From Shewanella polaris (GTDB lineage Bacteria > Pseudomonadota > Gammaproteobacteria > Enterobacterales > Shewanellaceae): DNA of 64,000 nt. How positions within the stretch are numbered: the first letter of the stretch is position 1; each line of letters begins with the position of its first letter. The position numbers and the translations under genes were made by a program. The stretch covers positions 3,348,001-3,412,000 of the forward strand of contig NZ_CP041036.1 of NCBI RefSeq assembly GCF_006385555.1. The letters run 5' to 3'. Below, piece after piece: positions 33,949 to 44,278 of this stretch. The notes beneath the pieces were generated by a model that worked only from the letters and a program-made list of their open reading frames with translations, was not told the origin of the DNA and ran no database searches.

Positions 33949-35544
33949 ATGAAAAATAATCAGCCAATAACACAAAAAGAATATGATTATCCATTAGACT
34001 GGATTTTGCTATCGATTACTGACACTCAAAGTCATATTAAATATGCCAATAGCTCTTTTTGTACCGTCGCGGGATTTGAACAACAAGATTTAGTTGGTCA
34101 ACCACATAACATGGTACGTCATCCAGACATGCCTGCCGCTGCATTTAAAGATCTTTGGCAACATATTCAACAAGGAGATCCTTGGAAAGGTTTAGTTAAA
34201 AATCGTTGTGCTAATGGCGATTATTATTGGGTTGATGCTTTTATTACCCCTATTTCATATAAGGGTGAAATCGTTGAATATCAATCAATTCGCACCAAAC
34301 CAACTCGTGCACAAATAAAACGAGCCGAAACAATTTACGCACACTTAAAACAAGACAAGACTCATTTTGTTACCCCTAGTAAAATATCCTTACCGATTAA
34401 AGTCTATGGCACTTTTACTATAGCAATGTTACCTATGGCTTATCTTGCTGGGCAAGGTGATCTAATGAACCTGGGGCTATTTGGTCTTTCCTATGGCAGT
34501 GGCTTGATTGCATTAAATATAGCATTCAAACGTTTTAATCTACTTGTAAAAAAAGCCAGCACAATTTACAACAACCCAATTTCTTCTGCGGTTTATACTG
34601 GGAAAACAGATGATATTGCAAAAATTGATTTAGCACTGCAAATGCAAGCATCTGAACTAAGGGCTGTGTTAGGTCGAACACTTGACTCTAGTGAGCAGGT
34701 TTCAGCTAGTGCTAAAGAATCTGCCGTTAAAGGAAGTGAAATTCAACAAAACAGTCAGTCACAAATGGCTGAAATTGAACAAGTTGCAACCGCTATGCAA
34801 CAGATGACTGCTACTTTAACTGATATGGCTTCAAATTGTGCAGAGGCAGCTCAATCATCAAATAGTGCGTTATCTCAAACTACATTAGGCGATGATGTGG
34901 TTAAGAAAATGGTTCTATCCATCCAAAAAATGTCTAATCAACTGGGTACTATCTCTAGTGTTATTACTGAATTAGAACAGCACAGTAAAAATATTGGTTC
35001 TGTATTGGATGTCATTGAAGCCATTTCTGAACAAACTAATCTACTCGCCCTCAATGCTGCTATTGAGGCTGCAAGAGCTGGAGAGCAAGGTCGAGGGTTT
35101 GCTGTAGTAGCAGATGAAGTTCGCTCATTAGCTCAACGCACTCATACGTCGACTAAAGAAATCCACGATATGATAAGCCGTTTACAACAAGGTACAGGCT
35201 CTGCGGTATCAAGTATGGAACAAGGGCTCAACGATGCCAATGTTTGCGTTGAACAAGCTGAGCAAGCGGGTGTCGCACTTAATGAAATACGCCTTGCCGT
35301 AGAGCAAATCACCGACATGACTCACCATATTGCCAGTGCCGTTGAGCAACAATCTCAGGTGTCTAATGAAGTCAATAGAAGCGTTGTTGTGGTGTCGCAA
35401 TTAGTTAATAGTAGTCATGAATTAGGTGAAGATATGGTCCACCTCGGTGGTAATGTCGTAGATAAAGTCGATTCGCAAATGGTATTAGTTGATCAATTTT
35501 TAAAAAGAAATTTAAAAAATACTCACGAAAACCAAAAAAGTTAA
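33949..35544 (+). CDS. Aer-like PAS methyl-accepting chemotaxis protein
   Basis: 531 residues. The N-terminal PAS domain (about 15-125) has [31 protein letters not shown] and [13 protein letters not shown], as in the FAD-binding redox sensor Aer. A hydrophobic anchor (about 148-195) follows, then a HAMP-like stretch and the cytoplasmic signalling domain with tip [38 protein letters not shown] (about 362-400). It steers flagellar motors through CheA/CheW in response to redox or energy state. There is no C-terminal NWETF-type tether. TAGGAGC lies 8 bases before the ATG. Monocistronic. Confidence 0.94.
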   Translation: MKNNQPITQKEYDYPLDWILLSITDTQSHIKYANSSFCTVAGFEQQDLVGQPHNMVRHPDMPAAAFKDLWQHIQQGDPWKGLVKNRCANGDYYWVDAFITPISYKGEIVEYQSIRTKPTRAQIKRAETIYAHLKQDKTHFVTPSKISLPIKVYGTFTIAMLPMAYLAGQGDLMNLGLFGLSYGSGLIALNIAFKRFNLLVKKASTIYNNPISSAVYTGKTDDIAKIDLALQMQASELRAVLGRTLDSSEQVSASAKESAVKGSEIQQNSQSQMAEIEQVATAMQQMTATLTDMASNCAEAAQSSNSALSQTTLGDDVVKKMVLSIQKMSNQLGTISSVITELEQHSKNIGSVLDVIEAISEQTNLLALNAAIEAARAGEQGRGFAVVADEVRSLAQRTHTSTKEIHDMISRLQQGTGSAVSSMEQGLNDANVCVEQAEQAGVALNEIRLAVEQITDMTHHIASAVEQQSQVSNEVNRSVVVVSQLVNSSHELGEDMVHLGGNVVDKVDSQMVLVDQFLKRNLKNTHENQKS

Positions 35545-35701
35545 CTCAAATTAGCTTAAAGAATAAAATGGTTTTTACTTTTAATCGTTAGCAATAGTTG
35601 GCGTAGTTGTTAGTAATTGCTGTTAGTTATGAATAGTTGCTTTGCTGCAAATCAATTTTATCGTTTTTTGTTCATAACAATATATAGCTTGAATTGAGTT
35701 A

Positions 35702-35733
35702 AAATAATACACCACTAATTTGGTGTATTATTT
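35702..35733 (+). terminator. Terminator of the chemoreceptor gene
   Basis: 13-bp stem AAATAATACACCA (35702-35714) / TGGTGTATTATTT (35721-35733), loop CTAATT. A second hairpin, AATGGCC (35741-35747) / GGCCATT (35762-35768), follows and probably serves the convergent gene. Confidence 0.85.
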
Positions 35734-35817
35734 AATAAAAAATGGCCCATCAATTAAGATTGGCCATTAATTACTCTCTCATTCTAAATGCTACAAAATG
35801 TTGATACGGCATTAATA

Positions 35818-36435
35818 CTAACCAAAAAACACTCGCCATAACCATGAAGAATCTAAATCTTCTTTACATTGGTGATACTGAGCAGCATAGCGTTTTGAAC
35901 GTTTATCGACTTTATTCGCTACTGGCGTTAACCATTTTTTTGCCTTATAGCTACCACGTTTATACCCGCCCCAACCTTCATGATAGTTTAAGTACTGGTT
36001 TTTAGCATCCCACTTCGACACGCCGTTAATTTTATGGGTTTTATAAATAAACCATCCCATAAAATCCATGGCGTCGTCAAAATCACTTCGGCTAGACCAA
36101 CTGTTACCTGTCTCGCGAACGTAATCGTCCCAAGTCATGGTTTTAGCTTGTGCATAACCATAAGCGTCACTGGCTCGTCCTGTGGGGATAAAGCCTAAAA
36201 AGTATTCCATTGGAGGGGCTGCATTGTGTTTGAATGAGCTTTCTTGATACATCATTGCTAAGGGAACATGTACCGGCACTCCCCACTTTTCTCTGGTGTC
36301 GACGGCTGCGTCATACCATGAGCGATGTTCTTTAAAAATAGCACACAGATTATCTGGCTCTTTTGGCGGCGAGGTAGCACAGCCTGTTAGTGACAATAAT
36401 ACGATTGCGCTAACAACACCTAAAAAACACTTCAT
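35818..36435 (-). CDS. Lytic transglycosylase-like lipoprotein
   Basis: 205 residues. Signal peptide with lipobox LTGC (Cys near 19). A goose-lysozyme/SLT-type domain follows: VPLAMMYQESSFKHNA (about 58-73; Glu of QESSF is the likely acid), DAYGYAQAKTMTWDDY and YLNYHEGWGGYKRGSY. It is predicted to cleave peptidoglycan glycan strands from the inner face of the outer membrane. It is a minus-strand single gene after a hairpin-rich convergent region. Confidence 0.85.
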   Translation of the reverse strand: MKCFLGVVSAIVLLSLTGCATSPPKEPDNLCAIFKEHRSWYDAAVDTREKWGVPVHVPLAMMYQESSFKHNAAPPMEYFLGFIPTGRASDAYGYAQAKTMTWDDYVRETGNSWSSRSDFDDAMDFMGWFIYKTHKINGVSKWDAKNQYLNYHEGWGGYKRGSYKAKKWLTPVANKVDKRSKRYAAQYHQCKEDLDSSWLWRVFFG

Positions 36436-36622
36436 AACACCTCTACCAGTACCTAAGATATTGATTCAAGACTTAGTTTTACATCAATTAAAAATCAATG
36501 CAATTATGCTTACATCTTTTGGTTGCATTGTTTTACAAGGGAACAGCCATTTTTTCAACAATGCGCCTCAAACTGAAAAAACTGAGTGACTCTGATTGAT
36601 CACATAATTAATGGAATGGGTA

Positions 36623-37057
36623 TTACTGTTTCATTTCACATTGATGGGATTCTGTCTGCCAAATCACGGGTTGCCAGTAGCCTTGATTTTGGCCAATATA
36701 GATTTTGTCGGTATTGAATTGTGCTGCAATATGATAACGCTGATCGACGGCGACATCGACCATAAACACTTTCACTTTTCGCGCCGATAACGACACTTTC
36801 AATGCGGGTGAGTTAATCAATTCAGCGACTGTAAATTCATGCTGACCTGGCGATAACAAATAATTCGGCCTTGAAATGACGGGGACACCATCTAAATGAG
36901 TCACAACCACTCGGTATAAATTGGCACTGTTATCGAGAGGTAAATAACTCGATACAGTACCACATTCTACCATTTCATCAGGCGATGAAGCACAGCCATG
37001 TAAGGCTAGTGCTGCAACTACGACAACCGATGCTCGCCAAGATGAATGAAGATACAT
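36623..37057 (-). CDS. Hypothetical lipoprotein downstream of gshA
   Basis: 144 residues, not recognised. Signal peptide with lipobox LHGC (Cys near 22). The mature part is beta-rich (YRVVVTHLDGVPVIS, LLSPGQHEFTVAEL, YHIAAQFNTDKIYIG) with a pair of cysteines (one near 32, one near 140) that could form a disulfide. It starts 3 bases after the gshA stop, so it is the second gene of that operon; a functional link to glutathione is not evident. Confidence 0.75.
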   Translation of the reverse strand: MYLHSSWRASVVVVAALALHGCASSPDEMVECGTVSSYLPLDNSANLYRVVVTHLDGVPVISRPNYLLSPGQHEFTVAELINSPALKVSLSARKVKVFMVDVAVDQRYHIAAQFNTDKIYIGQNQGYWQPVIWQTESHQCEMKQ

Positions 37058-37059
37058 TA

Positions 37060-38685
37060 TTATTTAGCCTCAAAAGTGCCCGCAGGAACCACATCACTAA
37101 AATAATCTTCTAAGAAACTCGTGAAATTAGCTTGTGGCTGAGCCTCTAGTTTTTGCTGTTCAAGCAACGACTGTTTTGCTTCATTTTTATAGCTCTGAAC
37201 CACCTCGTCGGTTAATGGGTACTGGCTTAAATATTGGTGATAATCATCAGCCAACGTTTTAACCCAAACACTGTGATCGGTGCCCTTAACTACCACTTCT
37301 TGTATTACTCGACCTGATAAGGTTTTGTCTGGGTCATCGATGGCTTCAGACCAAGTACTTAATGCGGTTTGGTAAGCATGGCTATCTTCACCGTCGAGTA
37401 AAATAGCTAAGATTGCTAACTCATCAAAAAGCTCATGCATCCATTGTTTTAAACTAATGGCCTCACCATTACGTTGCAGAGTGAGTCCAGGTTTACGCCC
37501 TTCTAATACCACTGCTTTTAAATTGGCAGCAATTTCAGCTTCACCAACGGCATCAGTATCTTTAGATGGAGATAATAAACAATGCAATAAAAACAAATCT
37601 AAAAAACGCACTTGCGTTGCGTCTATCCCAACTGGGCTAAATGGATTTACGTCTAAGGCGCGTACTTCAATATATTCAACACCTGCACGGGATAGAGCTT
37701 GCGAAGGTTTTTCACCTTTTTGGGTGACACGTTTAGCGCGGATTGGTGCATAAAACTCATTTTCAATTTGCAAAATATTACTATTGAGTTGACGGAACTC
37801 ACCATCAACATTGACACCTATTTGAGCAAACTTTTTCGATGGCATTTTAATCGCAGCACCAACGCCTTCAAGATAGTCAGGTAATGAGTTATAGCTGATA
37901 TTCAACGTATCTTGTTCTTTATTGGTATAACCTAAATCACTCATCCGTAATGATGTAGCAAAAGGTAGATATAACGTGCCTTTACCGGTTTTTTTAAACT
38001 CAAAATCAACTTCTTGATCTTTTATAAATGAGCTACATAATGCCGGAGTTGAACCAAATAAATACGGTAACACCCAGACTAAACGACGGTAATTGCGGAT
38101 CAGGCCAAAATAAGATTCAGAAACGAAATCTTCAAAGTTAATGCTTTTGCTACAACAAGCGCTGCCATTGCCGTTAGCAATTTTATCGTCATATAGACGT
38201 TGCCATAACTCTTGTGAAACAGAAAAGTTAAAATGGACCCCAGAAATAATCTGCATTAACGCACCATAACGATGGGTTAATCCTTTGCGGTATAAGGTTT
38301 TCATTTTACCGTTATTGGAGGTTCCATAACGTGCTACGGGAATGTCGCTAACTGCACCCACATAACATGGCATGCTAACAGGCCAGAGTTCTTGGCCATT
38401 AAGGTTTCGAACACTATAAGCATGCGTTTGAGTTAATCCCTCTAATAGCTCGTCAATGCTGTGACATACTGGAGTAATAAATTCTAATAAGGATTCGCTA
38501 TAATCAGTGGTTATACGCGAATGAGTCAGAGCAGAACCGAGTGCTTTAGGGTGTTCATCTTGTGCTAAGTGACCATTTCCATCGATACGCAATGCTTCAC
38601 GTTCAATACCACGTGACATGCCCAATAATGCAGCTCGGCCTTGAGTGTCACTTAAGTTTTCGACTTTTTCATTGAAAGACTTCAA
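37060..38685 (-). CDS. gshA: Glutamate-cysteine ligase
   Basis: First step of glutathione synthesis: ATP-dependent joining of L-Glu and L-Cys. 541 residues (E. coli 518). Motifs: GMSRGIEREALRI (about 23-35), ITTDYSESLLEFITP (about 58-72), MPCYVG, GVHFNFSVS, KFAQIGVNV and VEYIEVRALDVNPFSPVGI. Class of proteobacterial GshA. A small lipoprotein follows immediately; gshB is not in the window. Confidence 0.97.
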   Translation of the reverse strand: MKSFNEKVENLSDTQGRAALLGMSRGIEREALRIDGNGHLAQDEHPKALGSALTHSRITTDYSESLLEFITPVCHSIDELLEGLTQTHAYSVRNLNGQELWPVSMPCYVGAVSDIPVARYGTSNNGKMKTLYRKGLTHRYGALMQIISGVHFNFSVSQELWQRLYDDKIANGNGSACCSKSINFEDFVSESYFGLIRNYRRLVWVLPYLFGSTPALCSSFIKDQEVDFEFKKTGKGTLYLPFATSLRMSDLGYTNKEQDTLNISYNSLPDYLEGVGAAIKMPSKKFAQIGVNVDGEFRQLNSNILQIENEFYAPIRAKRVTQKGEKPSQALSRAGVEYIEVRALDVNPFSPVGIDATQVRFLDLFLLHCLLSPSKDTDAVGEAEIAANLKAVVLEGRKPGLTLQRNGEAISLKQWMHELFDELAILAILLDGEDSHAYQTALSTWSEAIDDPDKTLSGRVIQEVVVKGTDHSVWVKTLADDYHQYLSQYPLTDEVVQSYKNEAKQSLLEQQKLEAQPQANFTSFLEDYFSDVVPAGTFEAK

Positions 38686-39014
38686 TTTACTACTCTCTTT
38701 TATGGATTCGCATTGCGAGTAAATAGCTAGACCGGATAATAAACGAGATTATTACTGGAAAGCGAAAAATGTAACTCAGTATAAATCAGTTTGTTTGTGG
38801 GTCTTAAATAAAAACGGTAACAGTCGTTGTTACCGATGATGGAGCCTTTAACATTATATGATATTTGTTGATAAACTGACACTGTATGAAATTTACGATT
38901 AAAACACATAATTTAGCTCAACCTATTTATAAAATAGATTGAGCTAAGACTATATGCGGTTAACATTAGCGTATTTCAAGGCTGGTGTTAACCCTATAAG
39001 TATCAAGTGTTCAA
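38686..39014. other. Intergenic region gshA / M16 peptidase
   Basis: 329 bases with the hairpin at 38913-38947 and the gshA promoter. A 60-codon minus ORF has no support. Confidence 0.5.
38913..38947 (-). terminator. Long hairpin after the M16 peptidase gene
   Basis: TTAGCTCAA (38913-38921) pairs with TTGAGCTAA (38939-38947), and CTATTT / AAATAG pair inside. On the minus strand the T-tract is weak (ATTATGTGTTTT). Confidence 0.6.
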
Positions 39015-41870
39015 CTAGTCAGCAAGTGTCATTATTTTAACTTGATATCCAAGTTCATGAAGTTGCGGTGCAACGGTTGCTTTATCACCGACCACCAAAA
39101 TGACCATATCATTGATATTTAATAACTTACCGGCAAGTTTATTTAATTCATCTATCGAAATAGTGTTAATTATTTCGTCTTGCTTGGCAGTAAAGTTTTT
39201 ATCTAAGTGATAGCGTTGAATCATCCTTAAAAAGCCGGCCTTTTGATACGGTGTTTCGTATTCTAACGCTTGGCTTTGCGCAATCGAACTGCGCATAAAG
39301 GCGCTTTCTTCGGCGTTCATGCCTGACGCTTGGTAAGCGTTAATCTCTTTAACAAACTCAGCCAATGCTAAACCTGTTACATCACTTTTGACGCTAGCAG
39401 ACGCAATAAATAGCCCTGAATCTTCGGCGCCACTAAATTGCGTGCGAGCGCCATAAGTGTAACCTTTATCCTCACGTAGATTGAGATTAATACGGCTGTT
39501 AAATGCGCCCCCTAACGGATAGTTCATCAGATAGGCCTTAAAATAATCACCAGTAGTATCATAAGGTAATGATACTTGACCAATGTCAATGACAGATTGA
39601 GCAGCCCCAGGCTTATCAATCAAATAAATGGTGTTTTTAAGGTGTGAAGGCAATGCAGGTAAGGCTGCAACCTGAGTAGCCTCACCTTCCCATTCATTAA
39701 ACATCGATAATTTCGGCATAATCTGTTGTTGATTTAAATCCGATACAACAACCATTTTCGCATTACCAGCACGATATTGCTGCTGGTAAAATTGTTTCAC
39801 ATCATCAAGTGTTAGCGCTGAAATTGATGTCATGGTGCCATCACTGCTGATCCCCTTTGGGCTATCTGCACCGTAGAGTAATTGAGCGAAACCACTACGA
39901 GCTAGATAATTAGGATCAGACATTTGATGTTGTAATCCTTGTAGTTGCTGCTGCTTCAATCGTTCAAAGTCAGCCTCTAAAAAGCCAGGACTAAATAAGC
40001 GCTCCTTAACAATAGCAAGCGTCGCATCTAAGTTTTCAGTTAAACTTGATACCTTGATGTAACTTTGTGAATCACTGGCACCAAAGCTAATTGATGACCC
40101 AAGCATATCAAGCGCACCAGCCAATTCTTCACTGCTGCGTAACGTGCTTGACTCATTAAGCATCGAGGCGGTCAACTCTGCTAGGCCAGCTTTTTTGATC
40201 GGCGACAAACGATGTCCACCATCCAAATAAACCAGCAATTCGACCGTTGGCGTTTCATCACTTTCAGTGCCCATAACACTAATGCCGTTGGCCAGCTTGC
40301 TGTCCCATAACTGTGGCACAGTCAATAATGGCGCTGCGGTTGATGACGGTATTTTATTGCGATCAAATGATGATTTTGCAAAAGTGATATTGGTTAATCC
40401 GGTTACCGCATCTTGTGCAATTGGCATAATGCTCGGTTCAAAATTATCTGCATGGGCAATTAGCTGCGTTTGCCCTTCTGGTACCACGCTCATCACCACC
40501 ATTGGCTTATTTTTAATGTAAGTATTAAATACTCGCATTACATCGGCTTTAGTGACATTGGCATAACGGGCTAAATCAGATGCCACCATGTCAGGCTTAC
40601 CAAAAAAAGTTTGATTAGCAGCAAGTGTTGATACTTTTCCCGCTACGCTTTGCATACCAAAAATGGTATCGGCTTCAAACTGCACTTTGACTTTTTGCAA
40701 ATCGTCGTCAGTGACACCGCGTTGCTCAAACTCATTAATCGTTTGGTTTATTTTGGTTTCGAGTTCTGCAAGACTACCGCCTTTGGCAGGATTCGCTACG
40801 GCATAAAGTGACAGCTGACAAGTAAGCTCTTGGCAAGGATGGCTCACTGCAGCTTGTACCGCATAACCATCTTTAACTAAGTTTTTATATATTAATGAGG
40901 TTTTACCACCACCGAGAATATTAGCCAGCAAATCTAATGCAGCTTCATCTTTGTGTTGCGCATAAACGGTTGGAAAACCGATATAAATAAGCGGTAAATG
41001 AACCTTATCTTCCATCGAGATATAGCGAGTTTTATCTAACGTGACTGCGGTTTTAGCTTCTGGTTTGACTTCTGGTCCACGAGGGATTTCACCAAAATAT
41101 TTATTTACCCACGCCAATGTTTGCACTTCATCAAAGTCACCACCAATAGTTAAAGTGGCATTATTAGGCCCATACCAACGTTGGAAGAAATGTTTCACGT
41201 CATCAACGGTGGCGCGATCTAAGTCATCTGGCCAACCGATGACAGGCCAAGAATACGGATGACCGGCTGGATAAAATGCTTGATTAAAACGTTCATTTAA
41301 ACGCCCATAAGGACGATTATCAATACGTTGTGCGCGTTCATTTTTAACCGTTTCACGTTGTACTTCGAATTTTTCACTCGTGAGTGCAGGTAACAAAAAG
41401 CCCATACGATCTGATTCTAACCAGAGCATTTTTTCTAGTTGATTACTCGGCACGGTTTCAAAGTAATTGGTTCGGTCAGTATTGGTAGAACCATTTAGTG
41501 TTCCGCCCGCTTCGGTAACAACTTTGAAATGCTGTTCGTCGGCTACATGTTGTGAGCCTTGGAACATCATGTGTTCAAATAAATGCGCAAAACCACTACG
41601 ACCAGCTAATTCGCGAGCAGAACCAACATGATAGGTAACATCAACATGAACTAAAGGATCAGACTTATCTTGGTGTAAAATCACCGTTAAGCCATTCGCT
41701 AACTGATATTTTTTATAAGGGATACTGACTTGATTTTCAGAAGGTGCAACCGTTTCAATTAAACTTACACCTTGTGGCAAATTTGACGATTGATGCGCGT
41801 CGAATGCACAGCCACTTAATGCAGCACTGATTGCTGCAGCTAATATCCATTTATTCAAATTTAATTTCAA
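39015..41870 (-). CDS. M16-family zinc metallopeptidase lipoprotein
   Basis: 951 residues. Lipobox LSGC (Cys near 22). First M16 domain: inverted zinc motif HLFEH (in GFAHLFEHMMFQGS, near residues 92-105) with the third ligand Glu in the VKNERAQR segment. Inactive partner domain (about 240-470). A second M16 pair (about 515-950) lacks HxxEH (WDSKLANGISVMGTESDE...). It is like PqqL/pitrilysin-type periplasmic peptidases, probably anchored to a membrane. YqaA family gene lies 58 bases upstream, same strand. Confidence 0.93.
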   Translation of the reverse strand: MKLNLNKWILAAAISAALSGCAFDAHQSSNLPQGVSLIETVAPSENQVSIPYKKYQLANGLTVILHQDKSDPLVHVDVTYHVGSARELAGRSGFAHLFEHMMFQGSQHVADEQHFKVVTEAGGTLNGSTNTDRTNYFETVPSNQLEKMLWLESDRMGFLLPALTSEKFEVQRETVKNERAQRIDNRPYGRLNERFNQAFYPAGHPYSWPVIGWPDDLDRATVDDVKHFFQRWYGPNNATLTIGGDFDEVQTLAWVNKYFGEIPRGPEVKPEAKTAVTLDKTRYISMEDKVHLPLIYIGFPTVYAQHKDEAALDLLANILGGGKTSLIYKNLVKDGYAVQAAVSHPCQELTCQLSLYAVANPAKGGSLAELETKINQTINEFEQRGVTDDDLQKVKVQFEADTIFGMQSVAGKVSTLAANQTFFGKPDMVASDLARYANVTKADVMRVFNTYIKNKPMVVMSVVPEGQTQLIAHADNFEPSIMPIAQDAVTGLTNITFAKSSFDRNKIPSSTAAPLLTVPQLWDSKLANGISVMGTESDETPTVELLVYLDGGHRLSPIKKAGLAELTASMLNESSTLRSSEELAGALDMLGSSISFGASDSQSYIKVSSLTENLDATLAIVKERLFSPGFLEADFERLKQQQLQGLQHQMSDPNYLARSGFAQLLYGADSPKGISSDGTMTSISALTLDDVKQFYQQQYRAGNAKMVVVSDLNQQQIMPKLSMFNEWEGEATQVAALPALPSHLKNTIYLIDKPGAAQSVIDIGQVSLPYDTTGDYFKAYLMNYPLGGAFNSRINLNLREDKGYTYGARTQFSGAEDSGLFIASASVKSDVTGLALAEFVKEINAYQASGMNAEESAFMRSSIAQSQALEYETPYQKAGFLRMIQRYHLDKNFTAKQDEIINTISIDELNKLAGKLLNINDMVILVVGDKATVAPQLHELGYQVKIMTLAD

Positions 41871-41928
41871 AATCGACTCCTTTCTTCATTAAGATAAATA
41901 TAATCACAGAAAAAATAACGGTATAAAG

Positions 41929-42354
41929 TTACTCAACAGTATAAAGAACTAAAAACACAATTACGCTGTAACGTAGTAACTTACCGAAAAACATAAAAAA
42001 TGATGCTGGCACTATAGGAATTTTTAACCAACCAGCCAACAGACATAACAAATCACCGATGATGGGTAACCAAGATAGTAATAAAGCCCACATACCATAT
42101 TTTTCGAGCCATGCCAGAGCATAACGATATTGCCGACTTTGGATATCTTGTGGACTTTTAGCAAGCCGTCCGGCTCGACCTAAACCATAACTTGTCATCG
42201 CGCCAAACGTATTACCAATACTGGCCAACATCAATAATTCGAACCATGACGATGGCGTTTGATTAAGTAATGCCACGAGTAACACTTCGGAACCACCCGG
42301 CAATAAGGTTGCAGCCAAAAACGCACCGCTAAACATTAACCATAAACTCGTCAT
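41929..42354 (-). CDS. YqaA family DedA-like membrane protein
   Basis: 141 residues with about four hydrophobic segments. LAATLLPGGSEVLLVALL near the N-terminus and GNTFGAMTSYGLGRAGR (about 46-62) are SNARE-associated/DedA motifs; LLSWLPIIGDLLCLLAGWLKIP lies in the C-terminal half. DedA-type proteins are linked to lipid flipping and membrane potential; for YqaA the role is unproven. It may be co-transcribed with the M16 peptidase. Confidence 0.92.
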   Translation of the reverse strand: MTSLWLMFSGAFLAATLLPGGSEVLLVALLNQTPSSWFELLMLASIGNTFGAMTSYGLGRAGRLAKSPQDIQSRQYRYALAWLEKYGMWALLLSWLPIIGDLLCLLAGWLKIPIVPASFFMFFGKLLRYSVIVFLVLYTVE

Positions 42355-42921
42355 TAATAGACCTTATTGCGCATTAATAGTTTCATTTCAGATTTTATCG
42401 CAGTTCTCGCCATGGATATTTACACAGAACATGGATCTAGCTGAACCTATCTTGCAGAATTTTGAACCCGCAAACCTCTAACGTTAACTCACTCATATCA
42501 ACATAGCGACCCAAACGCTACACAGGCTATAACGGCAAAACATCCATGATTCACGTTTGCAGATTCAATTTAATAAATTGAACAATAGGCCTTAATAAGT
42601 TAATTATTAGTAATAAATTTAAAGTTATAATAACAAATTTGTTTATTCATATAAGTTATAACAAAATAACGTTGTTTGTCATTGGATCACTTCATACAAT
42701 ACAATTAATATTAATTAACCTTAGCGGGTTTATTAGCGCATTATTTAGCATCAGCATCTAGTTCGGTCTTAATATAAACTAAATAGTTCCACTACTAAAA
42801 ATCACCATAAGATGGTGTAGTTCTTGGTAATTCATCGCTCATTAGTGAACACAATGAGTCACGCACAACAACGTTACCTAATAAGATTAGTGACGTCACA
42901 ATGACATAATTTGGAATTTTC
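42355..42921. other. Divergent intergenic region yqaA / symporter
   Basis: 567 very AT-rich bases. No supportable gene; a minus ORF that reaches into the symporter gene is a shadow. No clear operator. Confidence 0.5.
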
Positions 42922-44172
42922 ATGATATTGCAAACGTTCAATCGTATCCCTTTTTGGCAGAAAGTCATTGCAGGTTTTGTATTGGGTACACTTACAGGGG
43001 TCGGATTAGGCGAGTCAGCCGTGATATTAAAACCCCTTGGCGATCTGTTTATTAGCGCCATAAAAATGCTCGTTGCTCCTTTAGTATTTTGTGCCATTGT
43101 GGTCAGCATTACCTCCTTGGGTTCACAAGGTAATTTAAAACGCTTAAGCTTTAAAACCTTGGCCATGTTTATGTTTACTGGCACCATTGCGTCATTTATT
43201 GGCTTAACGGTCGGAAGCCTAATCGACATGGGCGGTAATTTAGCTTTAGCGACATCGGAAGTGCGTGAGCGTGATATTCCTGGATTTGCACAAGTATTAC
43301 TTAACATGATCCCAGTCAATCCATTTGCCTCGTTGGCAGAAGGTAATGTACTGCAAATTATCGTGTTTGCAGCATTAATTGGTATCGCCATTAATGCTGT
43401 CGGCGAGAAAGCCACGCCGTTAAAGAACGTGATTGAAGCGGGTGCTGAAGTGATGTTTCAATTAACACGTATGGTATTAAAACTAACGCCTATTGGTGTA
43501 TTTGGCTTAATGGCGTGGGTTGTTGGCGAATATGGCTTAAGTACATTATTACCATTAGGTAAGTTTATTATTGCGATTTATATTGCCGCGCTAATTCATA
43601 TTATCTTTGTGTATGGCGGTTTAGTGAAATTTGCTGCAGGTCTTAGCCCAGTTCAGTTTTTCCGTAAAGCCTTACCAGCACAAGTTGTGGCCTTTAGTAC
43701 CGCATCAAGCTTCGGTACTTTACCGGCCAGCACACGAAGTACCGAAGCGATGGGCGTGTCGAAGCGCTACAGTGCTTTTGTACTCCCATTAGGTGCGACC
43801 ATGAATATGGATGGTTGTGGCGGCATTTACCCTGCCATTGCGGCGATCTTTATTGCGCAAATTTACGGTATTCCGCTTGATATGACCGACTACATGCTAA
43901 TTGCGGTAACGGCCACAGTCGCTTCTGTAGGCACCGCAGGAGTGCCAGGTAGCGCGATGGTGATGTTAACCGTAACCTTAGGCGTAATAGGTTTACCGCT
44001 TGAAGGGATTGCCTTTATCGCCGCGATAGACCGTATTATTGATATGATCCGCACTGCAACTAATGTGACCGGAGACATGATGACTGCGGTGGTGATTGGT
44101 AAAAGCGAAGGTCAGCTTGATGTAGAACAATTTTACTCAAATGAAACACCGCAACAGCAAGTAGTGTCTTAG
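42922..44172 (+). CDS. Dicarboxylate/amino-acid:cation symporter (DAACS)
   Basis: 416 residues, about eight membrane helices plus two re-entrant hairpins. Motifs: KMLVAPLVFCAIVVSI (helix 2), the serine-rich hairpin STASSFGTLPASTRSTE (about 268-284), NMDGCGGIYPAIAAIFIAQ (helix 7, Na+ site) and AGVPGSAMVML (hairpin 2). Na+- or H+-coupled uptake of glutamate, aspartate or C4-dicarboxylates; the family does not fix the substrate. Monocistronic, convergent with the porin. Confidence 0.94.
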   Translation: MILQTFNRIPFWQKVIAGFVLGTLTGVGLGESAVILKPLGDLFISAIKMLVAPLVFCAIVVSITSLGSQGNLKRLSFKTLAMFMFTGTIASFIGLTVGSLIDMGGNLALATSEVRERDIPGFAQVLLNMIPVNPFASLAEGNVLQIIVFAALIGIAINAVGEKATPLKNVIEAGAEVMFQLTRMVLKLTPIGVFGLMAWVVGEYGLSTLLPLGKFIIAIYIAALIHIIFVYGGLVKFAAGLSPVQFFRKALPAQVVAFSTASSFGTLPASTRSTEAMGVSKRYSAFVLPLGATMNMDGCGGIYPAIAAIFIAQIYGIPLDMTDYMLIAVTATVASVGTAGVPGSAMVMLTVTLGVIGLPLEGIAFIAAIDRIIDMIRTATNVTGDMMTAVVIGKSEGQLDVEQFYSNETPQQQVVS

Positions 44173-44226
44173 TTTTTATTACGCTTCTTATTGCAGTTCT
44201 ATCGTCATACAAGATTAATGACAATA

Positions 44227-44258
44227 AAAAAACGAGTATCAACTGATACTCGTTTTTT
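44227..44258 (+). terminator. Bidirectional terminator, symporter / porin
   Basis: 15-bp perfect stem AAAAAACGAGTATCA (44227-44241) / TGATACTCGTTTTTT (44244-44258), loop AC. Confidence 0.95.
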
Positions 44259-44278
44259 GTTATATCATGCTAATAAAA

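Noticed and set aside
42795..43415. 206-codon minus ORF
   Set aside because: Antisense to the first half of the symporter gene, whose membrane motifs are unmistakable.
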